From Vanessa cardui (Eukaryota; Arthropoda; Insecta; Lepidoptera; Nymphalidae): a DNA stretch of 64,000 nucleotides. The translations under genes were made by a program, and so were the position numbers. Positions 22,771-31,540 of this stretch are shown here, in pieces (position 1 is the stretch's first letter; the number at the start of each line of letters is the position of its first letter). The notes beneath the pieces were generated by a model, which did no database searches, was not told the DNA's origin, and worked only from the letters and a program-made list of their open reading frames with translations. The stretch spans positions 15,004,001 through 15,068,000 of the forward strand of contig NC_061126.1 of assembly GCF_905220365.1 (NCBI RefSeq), read 5' to 3'.

Positions 22771-22984
22771 GACAATTACGTTTATATTTGTCGACCAAAA
22801 CCTCGCTATTACACAAACTGCTTTTTTTATTTCACAGAACACATATATCTCAGGATAAATGTGTTCATGTTTCTGAGCACAAAACACATCATTCAATTTT
22901 TTTGAATTGGTTATCACAACAATTAATAGTGAAAACTCAAAATCATATTCGATTTAAAAATAGATTAGTGTTATTAATTAAATT

Positions 22985-23215
22985 TGTAGTCTCGTTAAGC
23001 TTATTCAATTTGAAGTCTCATACAACCACTCTATGGAACCACTTTCGCCGGCAGTTTTACCGAACCCATACGACTTAGGAACCTTAAAGAAAAGAGCGTA
23101 TTCCTTCCTTAAAGGTTTCCAAGCCTGATGTTGCAGATGTCCATGGGCGGTGGTATTCACTTTTCATCAGGTGAGCCTCTTGGTCATTTGCTCCCTATAA
23201 CTTAAAAAAGTTGTC
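22985..23215 (+). mobile_element. L2-family LINE, 3' end of ORF2 and 3'UTR
   Basis: The frame reads LWNHF, then after a one-base deletion SPAVLPNPYDLGTLKKRAY and SFLKGF before a stop. This is the conserved C-terminus of a common lepidopteran non-LTR retrotransposon. After it come GATGTCCATGGGCGGTGG, CATCAGGTGAGCCTC and a CTCCCTATAAC end. The frameshift and truncation show a dead copy. Clade (jockey, CR1 or R1-like) is not settled by eye. Confidence 0.75.
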
Positions 23216-24340
23216 TATTTTTGGAGGTTAGCTTAAACATACAGCAAATTTAGAGTTGCATATACGGTACGAACGATTACAATTTTCTATAATAGCTACG
23301 TAGTTCCATGACCCAAATTAGCTAGCCAGTAGTCCTTTAAATGATTATTGAAGGCATTGTGGTATTGACATTAACGGTGATTAGTGTCATTATAATCCAT
23401 CATTGCGTATCCGCAGAACCCTGTTGCTTTGTTGAAAGCATTTAGGTTTAAGTTGAAGCCACACCTTCCCTAATTAAATATAATAATATTATGAATATAC
23501 CTTAATAGCCTGGAACTAAGAAATTATGCCTTCGCCTGTGGTGTAGTTTAATTGTAAGCTCCTATTAAAGATTTACGCAAGCCCTGTGTACTAATTAGAG
23601 TAGACGAGACGAGTAAGTGTGTGTGTGTGCCAATGTATTTGTTATTCTAAGGAACGGATAATGCTAACCAACAGGTGATTCATTGTCTTCTGTTTCTCCA
23701 AGAAAATTAAAAAGATCTTATGTAACAGTGCTTTTCAATCAACAAATGGAATATTTTATCAATCATATGTGATACATATGTTCACCAATCCACACAGAGT
23801 GGTGTGATGAATGAGTATTTGCAAATATACTAACCCGGTATTTTTCTAATTATATTGGCACATGTATACATGAATAACAGCTAGTCTACAAAAAAAAGGA
23901 TAAGATGATTTACATATTATCTTGAAATCTCATCTTGAAGAGGAGACCATTTACCATATTATATAGACAATTACAAATACGTACGTTCGAGTTTGTGGCG
24001 AGTCGAACTAGATCGTTCCCTTGTTATCTCACCGCATGCATGCTTGTATCGTGATTGAACCTACAGTTTTCGCATCACTAGACAGCTCGTATGCTGTTGA
24101 ACTAATGATACTTTAGCATACCTCCTTGACGCGTAACAATATAATTAATGTAATAATATAATTTTGAAGCGTGAATAGCGCAACGGTATTCTGATGTAAA
24201 AGGCGGAGGTCAAATCCTGATTTTTTGGGCTTAATTTTTGGAGTATATGGAAATGTTAGCAATTCATTTCAGAGAGAATAAAAAAAAACATAAACAAATA
24301 TTTCACGTTGATATTAAGTTTAAAAGCATTTTATTTTTCA
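23216..24340. other. No gene seen; short (GT)n
   Basis: A GTGTGTGTGTG run lies near 23619-23631. No ORF above 60 codons has support. Confidence 0.55.
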
Positions 24341-24565
24341 GCCCATGTTTGTTTACTAAAAATGTTTACTAGAATATTCCAAATACCACAAATCCTCAAA
24401 ATTGGATTCGTTGTCAAATATTGTAACCTTTTAAATCAAAGTGCAATTGCACAATATCCCGAAATAACAGATTGTATAAAAGTCAAACGTAATCAATATG
24501 AAAGCTATATCCATATTATTGATGATATTCCTCTGGCCAATCACTTCCAAGGCTTCTATTTTTAA
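24341..24565 (+). CDS. Weak candidate terminal exon, product unknown
   Basis: A pyrimidine-rich acceptor TTTTATTTTTCAG ends near 24341. The open frame after it contains MFTRIFQIPQILKIGF, a polar middle (YPEITDCIKVKRNQYES) and IDDIPLANHFQGF before TAA at 24565. I do not recognise the sequence, and no polyadenylation signal stands out. A chance frame of this length is common in AT-rich DNA, so this is only noted. Confidence 0.15.
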   Translation, partial: AHVCLLKMFTRIFQIPQILKIGFVVKYCNLLNQSAIAQYPEITDCIKVKRNQYESYIHIIDDIPLANHFQGFYF

Positions 24566-24745
24566 AAACAAATATAACCAATAATAGGCCGTAATCCGAG
24601 ATCCACTTTATTAATCTCTAGGCAAACAATACATTATTTACCTAATAGGTAAATGAATACTTTAAAAAACACAAGCAATTTAAATGATATATGAATATTA
24701 TATCCTGTCAGAAGAAATGATTGGTACCATCTGACGGCTAACTTA
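24566..24745. other. Spacer before a promoter-like block
   Basis: AT-rich with AACTTAAACACAGC at its right edge. No feature was recognised. Confidence 0.4.
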
Positions 24746-24870
24746 AACACAGCGCGCTCATTGGTCAATTCAAATAGCGCGCGCATTCCTATTCCCGTTA
24801 CTTACTTCCGTCCCTTTTCACGCAAAGAGTGCAAGCGAGAGCAAAGATACAAACAAAACACTACAAAAAA
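24746..24870 (-). promoter_or_regulatory. GC-rich promoter-like block
   Basis: Against an AT-rich background, this block carries GCGCGCTCATTGG (an inverted CCAAT box), a second AGCGCGCGCATTCC motif and TTTCACGCAAAGAGTGCAAG. Read on the minus strand the order is CTTTGCGTG, GGGACGGAAGTAAGTAACGG, GAATGCGCGCGC and GACCAATGAGCGCGC. This resembles a TATA-less promoter or the 5' region of a mobile element. No adjacent gene confirms either. Confidence 0.25.
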
Positions 24871-25356
24871 GAACTTGTTCTAAATTCGAATTCATTTTGA
24901 ACGTCACATATAATGTTACTGCGATGAAATATCTCGTAGTCCATCAAACCTAACCTTAATTACAATTTGGTATAATTATTTAGACTCAATACTCGGTCGG
25001 TCCGTACTGCGTACGTTTCATCCCATAGCATTACTTCCGCATATCTGCATACTTCAATGATGGACTGCACCAATATCAGTGTGTAGTTTAAGCGCTTTTC
25101 ATTAACAGATTTCATGTCCAACGCTGATTATTGGAAGATGGAATTGATGAAATGGAATACCTGCAATTTCGATGTCGGTTATTATTGTATCCGTACGTGA
25201 AATTGAAAATTGTTGTACATTTTTTAAAAATATTTTGTGATAATATTATTGGAATGGAACCGTACCATAGATATTTGCAAAGAAATTAAAAAAGTAGGCG
25301 ATACAAACAATATTGATTACTATTGTTTGTGGTGTTTTTATTTATTCGTGAAATAG
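24871..25356. other. No gene seen
   Basis: GC-balanced stretches around 24980-25030 (CTCGGTCGGTCCGTACTGCG) match no local repeat. No coding evidence. Confidence 0.45.
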
Positions 25357-25620
25357 GTAGACGAATGAACCACTTAATGGTAAGTGGTCACCATCGCCTA
25401 TAGATATCGGTTCCGTCAGAAATTTTAATCATTCCTTAGTTCTCACTTATGCTACCTTCAGAACTAATTTATTACTTCCCTTGTGCCTCTAGTTACACTG
25501 ACTCACTCACCCTTTAAACCGGTACACAACAAAACTATGCTAAAGTTGCTTAGTTGTGTAGAAGTAGTGTGGATAGGCCTACTCAGACGGGCTTGCATAA
25601 AACCCTACCATCAAGTAGTT
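25357..25620 (-). repeat. R3 repeat, near full length
   Basis: Inverted R3 landmarks: ATGGTAAGTGGTCACCATCG, TTCCCTTGTGCCTCTAGTTA, CACTGACTCACTCACCCTTT, AAACCGGTACACAACAAAAC and CTCAGACGGGCTTGCATAAA. Moderately diverged. Confidence 0.85.
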
Positions 25621-25999
25621 TTGATATAAACTGTCTTCTTTAAAAAGTAAATTTCTGAATTGCAAGAACAAATACAAAGAAATGAACCGTTATCTATTCA
25701 TTCATCTTTTATTCATCACAGTCTCTTTAAAACAAAGACATCTTAGACAATTGAAAAAGGTTGAATAATATCAAAGGTAGGTATCACAGTCATTTTAAAA
25801 AAAACATCTCTATTGCTTTGCATTACGGAACAAAATAATTCCAAATTTAAATTTCTATAATTTTTAAAACTATGCCAATAATATTGATAGATTGTCACGT
25901 CGTCAGTCAATGGGTTAATGCGACATATAGTATTTTAACTAAATGTGATCGTTTCACGTAATAGTTATATATGTTTACACAATCAGCGTTTCGTCTGAC
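25621..25999. other. No gene seen
   Basis: AT-rich spacer without recognised features. Confidence 0.5.
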
Positions 26000-26188
26000 A
26001 ATAGTCGCGGACGACCAATAGCGTACCTCGCTCTCTCCGACATCATTCAACAGTAACGGGTTAAGCCACTTTCTTCTACATACTTGTAACGCTGGATGAT
26101 ATCGGACGAATCTCGAAATCACATACAGGATGTAAACACATGTTGCTAATGTAAAAACAAGTATGTGCATGTCATGTGTCGTATACAA
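26000..26188 (-). CDS. Weak candidate exon with a membrane-anchor-like segment
   Basis: The minus-strand frame starts at an ATG near 26188. Residues 8-28 (HILVFTLATCVYILYVISRF) form a hydrophobic stretch like a signal anchor. Two donor-like sites follow in frame: CAA|GTATGT near 26085 and GAG|GTACGC near 26020. The segment is GC-balanced and matches no local repeat. No family is recognised and no downstream exon was found, so this stays at the level of a candidate. Confidence 0.18.
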
Positions 26189-26439
26189 TTTGACAACGTT
26201 GATGGTTATCTATTATTAAAATTCTTGACTTTTTAATTTTAGTAAGTTACTAGGTTTATATTGAAAGTGTATCACGCGGTTTCGTCAGCTTTTTATATGT
26301 CTATCCGATACAAGCTGAGCACTTATTGTGTCCTAACGCAACGTGATTTTTTGATATTGTAATGATAATTTGTGAGTATTTTCAACGACAAATACATAAT
26401 CATCATAAATTGTAGCGTATGTGTTATTCTAATGCATAG

Positions 26440-26545
26440 CCTATATTAGAATAAAATTTCATCCAAATCCGTTCAGTAGTTTTTTTGTGAAAGAAAAACA
26501 TACATCTATCCTCACAAACTTTCGCATTTATAATATTAGTAGGAT
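26440..26545 (+). repeat. Terminal part of a widespread lepidopteran repeat
   Basis: AAATTTCATCCAAATCCGTT, CAGTAGTTTTTTTGTGAAAG, CATACATCTATCCTCACAAA and CTTTCGCATTTATAATATTA then GTAGGAT. From memory this closing block recurs at the ends of many lepidopteran non-autonomous elements. The other end of the element is not visible. Confidence 0.6.
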
Positions 26546-27129
26546 GCATAATAGCTGTGATATCTCTTATAGCGTCCGTCTGTAGCGAAAATCAATCGGT
26601 AGATTATTACAATCAATTTTATAAAGATCTATGTATGATTTGCTTGGCCAGGTTTTCGTATGTGTTTAATTCAAAAATGTTACTATGTATCATAAAAATT
26701 AATAATGTAAACACTCGTTCAGACAGCCTTCAATTGAGTGATAAAACTCCATGAAGTGTAAAATTATTTGTTTGCATTTCCGAGTCAATCTATCGAATGA
26801 AGAAATTCGCAAAGTGACTTCATATTTGCTTATAACAATATTATTTACACTTCATAAGAAATCTATGAACAACCATTTGTGAAATCGACAGATTTCATTT
26901 TAAACAAAAACGAATATCACACTTTGTTTAGGCATTAAACGAATTTCCTGCGATGAAATTAGATTTTTTGTCAGGTGTCAGATCTTTAAACATCGTGCTA
27001 AAGTTAAATAAGATAAAACTGTTACGCATTGTTGATCAGCCAGCGAATCGAGTCTCTTGTTGTAATTGTGTCGGTACGAAAGTATTCACGTATTTTGGGC
27101 CATTAAAAATAGACTATTTACTTTAATAT
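26546..27129. other. No gene seen
   Basis: A 65-codon frame at 26557-26754 has no recognisable motif. The rest is AT-rich. Confidence 0.45.
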
Positions 27130-27460
27130 GAACTTGTTTAAGAAGTCGAGATGGCCCACTGGTTAGAACGCGTGCATCTTAACCGATGATTGCTGGTTCA
27201 AACCCAGGCGAGCACCACTGATTCATGTGCTTAATTTGTCTTTATAATTCATCTCGTGCTCAGCGGTGAAGGAAAACATCGTGAGGAAACCTGCATGTGA
27301 CAAATTTCATAGAAATTCTGCCACATGTGTATTCCACCAACCCGCATTGGAACAGCGTGGTGGAATATGTTCCAAACCTTCTCCTCAAAGGGAGAGGAGG
27401 CCTTTAGCCCAGCAGTAGGAATTTCCAGGCTGTTGTAGTTGTTGTTGTTGAACTTGTTTA
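27130..27460 (+). repeat. S1 SINE, full length with target-site duplication
   Basis: The tRNA-like head GAGATGGCCCACTGGTTAGA (box A) and GGTTCAAACCC (box B) are followed by the complete S1 body and a GTTGTAGTTGTTGTTGTTG tail. GAACTTGTTTA at 27130-27140 and again at 27450-27460 is an 11-bp target-site duplication, proving a discrete retrotransposition event. This copy carries the TGACAAATTTCATAGAAATT subfamily variant, shared with the copy at 59.4 kb. Confidence 0.93.
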
Positions 27461-27492
27461 TTGATGATTATTACTTGTAAGTAAATAAATAA

Positions 27493-27717
27493 ATATTGGA
27501 CAACATCACATACATTACTCTGATCCCAATGTAAGTAGCTAAAGAACTTGTGTTATGGAAAATCAGAAGTAACGACGGTACCACTAACGCTGAGACCCAA
27601 GATAACATAGAAAACTAATGATCATCTACATCGACTCGGTCGGGAATCGAACAAGGGACCTCGGAGTGGCGTACCCATGAAAACCAGTGTACACACTACC
27701 CGACCACGGAGGTCGTC
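27493..27717 (-). repeat. S2 SINE, near full length
   Basis: Inverted order: TATTGGACAACATCACATAC, CTTGTGTTATGGAAAATCAG, GGTACCACTAACGC, ACATCGACTCGGTCGGGAAT (box B region) and ACCACGGAGGTCGTCG (head). It lies 32 bp from the preceding S1 copy. Confidence 0.88.
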
Positions 27718-28114
27718 GATTGGATCTTTTATCATCTATAATTGCCTCTTTTCTCCAGAATTGTGTCAAAATCGAATATACATTATACTTTATTCATATG
27801 TATGGTCACAAACACCTTTAAATAATCATGTTACAATATTTAAAGTTTTCTTTACGTTTCTTACGTTTTCTCAAACAATTTTAATGATACATTATATGTC
27901 AATAAAGTGTTATTAAGGTTATATACATCAACGAATACTAAGACCACGCATTTTTATCATTAATACGTAAAAGAGTTTTGTCCAACACAATACGTCTCAT
28001 CGTGTATTGTCTATGCCTTATTTATCATTGTTTTTTTTTTTAATTATTAATTATCCAAGTTAAAAATAACTATGCTATCATTATAGAAACTATTATCCTC
28101 CTAATGATTTTGTT
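27718..28114. other. No gene seen
   Basis: A 79-codon frame starting inside S2 is not supported. The rest is AT-rich. Confidence 0.5.
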
Positions 28115-28240
28115 CACCGCCGTGTACAAGATGATTCATAAATACAAATTGAGGCCCGACTCAGTGATGTTTTTGCTCGGATTCGAGTCTGTAATCATCA
28201 GTCAAAATCCACGTGTTCTATCACATAGGCCATCTTGAAT
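28115..28240 (-). repeat. S1 remnant, head half
   Basis: CAAGATGATTCATAAATACA, TTGCTCGGATTCGAGTCTGT, AATCATCAGTCAAAATCCAC and GTTCTATCACATAGGCCATC keep the order of the S1 head half with about a quarter of positions changed. An old copy. Confidence 0.55.
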
Positions 28241-28520
28241 ATCTTAAATGTATAAAAAGATATGCGGATGTCATGTGACAGTTTTAAATTTCGCATAGAT
28301 AACGTCTTAAGAGACATGACAAGCTGTCATGTTCTTTCAAGTCTGTCAGCTTAATGCTTTCGTGGTATACTATCCATTTCGTATATTATGTTCGAGTTGT
28401 TTGTCGTGGTCAGATAGCCTGTGACCACGACAGGTGCGACTTGATACCCGGTTAACATGCACGTGTGATATATAATATTTCATATTTTCCAAAGTTCTTG
28501 CTTGCATTTCTTTATATGAA

Positions 28521-28768
28521 ACTACCCGCCCCGCCTTCGCACGAGTGCAATACTGATAATAAATATACTACAGAATTTGTTTATTTACGAGATCACATTA
28601 CAATCTTCTAAAATTATCAGCGTTTCATTACTATATTGTCCATGTATTACATAGATAAAACCTTACTTAAAAAAACTGCATCAAAATTCCTTGCGTAGTT
28701 TTAAAGATTTAAGCATACACAGGGATATAGGGACAAAGAAAGCGTCTTTGTTTTACACAATGCAGTGA
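28521..28768 (-). mobile_element. H Helitron-like element
   Basis: ACTACCCGCCCCGCCTTCGC at the low end is the inverted 3' hairpin. The body ATACTACAGAATTTGTTTAT, AAATTATCAGCGTTTC and TAGGGACAAAGAAAGCG follows, and the 5' end is at GCAGTGA. The terminal CTAG is mutated. No ORF. Confidence 0.8.
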
Positions 28769-29239
28769 GCTCAATAATGATCATTTTTGCTTTTGATGTT
28801 TGATATAAAATTGTTTGTAATATTATTTGTGTTGCCATGATAAAATTTGTTTATATTTCCTTTGAGATTGCATATCTAGCAAATGACCGTCAATGCCTAA
28901 TGGATATGAGGAGCGTCGGTCGAGAAGGTCATAACCACCTGTCACCATCATTCAATCATAATCTTCGCTTGCACATGAGCTATTTACTAACATTGTCAAA
29001 ATTATATTATTTTTCACGGCACTTTAGTGTCAGTCTGTAATTACTTATTTAATTAGTAAAACGTTTTTTTAATAAAGGAACTTTTAACATAACACCAAAC
29101 ACATCAACACCAAAATTAAAAAAGTCATTTTTTTTAATCGTTAAAATGTCGTAATAACTCGATTGACATAATTTTTAAGAGTATCATTTATACATAGAAG
29201 GACTTCATACAAAATAATTTATAGTTATCATCAAGTAAT
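28769..29239. other. No gene seen
   Basis: A 67-codon plus frame at 28837-29040 has no motif. AT-rich otherwise. Confidence 0.5.
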
Positions 29240-29240
29240 A

Positions 29241-29273
<33 letters not shown>

Positions 29274-29275
29274 CA

Positions 29276-29357
<82 letters not shown>

Positions 29358-29364
29358 TGCAACA
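29240..29364. repeat. (AT)n microsatellite inside a palindrome
   Basis: Two AT runs, 29240-29264 and about 29283-29350. The second is framed by TGTTGCATTTATTA (29269-29282) and its exact reverse complement TAATAAATGCAACA (29351-29364), so the whole 96 bp is a perfect self-complementary unit. The tyrosine/isoleucine-repeat frame read through it is meaningless. Confidence 0.85.
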
Positions 29365-30082
29365 CAGACGTGTTGTCTATCTTTCGTGTATCCTACATTA
29401 TTTTAAATGAGTTTATTTCCTTTGCTTGTACGAGTATATATATCGAAATATAAGGATTTCCGATGTGAATTTACGACATCATTAGTGTTCTAGTATTACA
29501 TTTTTTAAATTACATGAATTAAAATAACATAATAATGAATTATGTATTATTGAAGTTTAATAATACAGACAGATAGCCTCCATAATTGACTTATTTCAAG
29601 ATATATCATACAAATTCAATCAGGGCGTTTTCCTAGCATTGTATGTTGATATCGAGAAAATTATGCATTCCGTTATATTGATAATGATTTATATTTCTCA
29701 TAATATGTAATACATTAAGTTACAATTACAAATTATACGCCCAGGAAGCCCGTGAGAATTTATTAACGTTTTGTGTTTTGATAAATTAGTAAAATTTACG
29801 ATACTACAATTAAATGTTCTTTATATTCAATGGAATAAAAACACTAGTCAGTGTCCCACTTGTGGGCAAATTAATGTTTTCTTCTTAAATATAGCATTTA
29901 TTCCACAATGATTCATTATGAAATTGGTAAAGGAATATACACAATTCTATTCCTCACAACAGGTAACCACGCGATGTAATCCTTATTCTTCCTTTAAATA
30001 AAAGCCAAAAAAAATTAAGTGCCAGGTAATTAAACGCGCTATCTTTGTATTTTCTAATAAATTTTTTTTGGTGGTCTTAAAA
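29365..30082. other. No gene seen
   Basis: AT-rich with no supported ORF or recognised repeat. Confidence 0.55.
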
Positions 30083-30368
30083 AACTTGGTGGTAGGGCTC
30101 TGTTCAAGCCCGTCTGAGTAGGTACCACCCACTCACCAGTTATTCAACCGCCAAATAACAGTACTCAGTATTGTTGTGTTCCGGTTTGAAGGGTGAGTAA
30201 GCCAGTGTAACTACCGGCACAAGGGACATAACATCTTAGTTCCCAAGATCGGTGGCACATTGACGATGTAAGGAATAGTTATTATTTCTTACAGCGTCAT
30301 TGTCTATGGGTGATGGTGACCACTAACCATCAGGTGGCCCATATGCTCATCCGCCAACCTATTCCATA
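30083..30368 (+). repeat. R3 repeat, full length
   Basis: The best complete copy here: GGTGGTAGGGCTCTGTTCAA, GAGTAGGTACCACCCACTCA, TATTGTTGTGTTCCGGTTTG, AGTTCCCAAGATCGGTGGCA, GGTGATGGTGACCACTAACC, then CCGCCAACCTATTCCATAAA and an A-rich tail. The A-rich end and lack of terminal inverted repeats suggest a SINE or LINE-3'-derived unit rather than a DNA transposon. No box A/B pair is obvious. Confidence 0.9.
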
Positions 30369-30740
30369 AAATCAAAAAAAAACAAACAAACCTTCTACAG
30401 GAGTTATACGTATTTCGCATTACGAATTCTCTCTCACGTCATAGTTCCAACCTCATGACCATACACATAGCCTTGCACTAGAATCGAATAAAAACCAGAT
30501 TCAGTTCCACATACACTTCTCGTGACATTGCATTAATCGATTGCCCTTAAATGCGGCCTGAGCGGTCACGGAGTTTATATCCTTGACAAATAACTTTGTA
30601 TCGATCATGAGAAATATTATAATATATAAATCAGAAGAAGGTTTTATGTATTGCTTAACTGAAAAAACCGCATAAAACATATAGCTGAAGATACTTAAAC
30701 TTCGGAGCTTTTAGGAAATAAAATTATTACAAGATTGAGC
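30369..30740. other. No gene seen
   Basis: GC-balanced patch at 30420-30560 without a recognisable motif. Otherwise nothing. Confidence 0.45.
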
Positions 30741-30971
30741 TTCACAGCTTCAAACAACAACAACAACAGCCTATAAATTTCCCACAGCTGGGCTAAGGCT
30801 TCCTCTCCCTTTAAGGGAAAGGTTTGGAAAATATTACACCTGGCTGTTCCAATGGTGGCGGGTGGGAATCACACATAAAATTAGATACATGCTGGTTTCC
30901 TGGCGATGTTTACCTTCACCGCCGAGCACTGGACCATCTCGACTCTTAGGTTTTGGACCATTCACAGCTTC
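30741..30971 (-). repeat. S1 SINE with internal deletion and target-site duplication
   Basis: The tail CAACAACAACAACAGCC is at the low end and the head fragment GGACCATCTCGACTC at the high end. The stretch between the GCCGAGCAC block and the head, including box B, is missing. TTCACAGCTTC at 30741-30751 and 30961-30971 is an 11-bp target-site duplication. If the deletion came after insertion, the flanks would be unchanged, as seen. Confidence 0.9.
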
Positions 30972-31229
30972 TTAATTATATTTAATAAAATTGAATAGTA
31001 CTAAATAAAACATTTAATCTTCTTAAATTTTGTTGCTATTTTTTCATTACACTTCCTTATTTCATAATAAGTGATGTCCTCTAAGCTGAATTTTGGCTAT
31101 GACAACTAATCTCAAACATCGCCAACGATGAGATTATGCACGAGTGTGAGTGTGTGCACTAACACAGATGCATTTCTATTCCCTCGTTCACGAATATAAC
31201 GGAAGGTTAATCTGACTTAACAATTATAT

Positions 31230-31400
31230 TCACAGCTAGCCGAACTGGCTTTACCCGCGCGAAATTTATAAAACACAAACTTCTAACCACATTTTTACCC
31301 CCTTAGAGTGCAGTTTCTGAACAGATGTCTACACCCTAAAAGGTACCTATCAAATCTCAAGTTTGTAGGTGTAGTGTGTAGTAGGTATTATAATTTTGTA
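31230..31400 (+). repeat. R5 repeat
   Basis: TTACCCGCGCGAAATTTATA, AAACACAAACTTCTAACCAC, TTTACCCCCTTAGAGTGCAG, CTACACCCTAAAAGGTACCT and CAAATCTCAAGTTTGTAGGT. The same order is found at 45.7 kb. Common in Lepidoptera from memory; class uncertain. Confidence 0.7.
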
Positions 31401-31469
31401 CATATAAATTACTATGTTTATTTTAAACACACACACACAATGCGATATGTTATAGTTATCTGTAAAACA

Positions 31470-31536
31470 TGAGACAGAAACGACCCCCGACATCTGAAGC
31501 GTGAGGTCACGTCACGTTGCGCTCGCGCAGCATTAG
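31470..31536 (+). promoter_or_regulatory. First-exon-like GC block with perfect splice donor
   Basis: A CpG-rich segment (GTCACGTCACGTTGCGCTCG, CGCAGCATTAG) is directly followed at 31537 by GTAAGTAAT, a near-perfect 5' splice site. It contains AGGTCACGTCACG, which holds a nuclear-receptor-like half-site and a CRE-like half-site. No ATG-led frame reaches the donor, so it would be a 5'UTR exon or a lncRNA exon. The sequence has no match among the local repeats. Confidence 0.25.
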
Positions 31537-31540
31537 GTAA

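Noticed and set aside
27141..27210. tRNA-like box A and box B sequences (here and in the S2 heads)
   Set aside because: They are heads of SINEs followed by conserved SINE bodies and tails. None folds into a complete cloverleaf with matching acceptor stem, so no tRNA gene is called.
29265..29453. ORF with long Tyr-Ile repeat
   Set aside because: It is the reading of an (AT)n microsatellite and starts at TTG.
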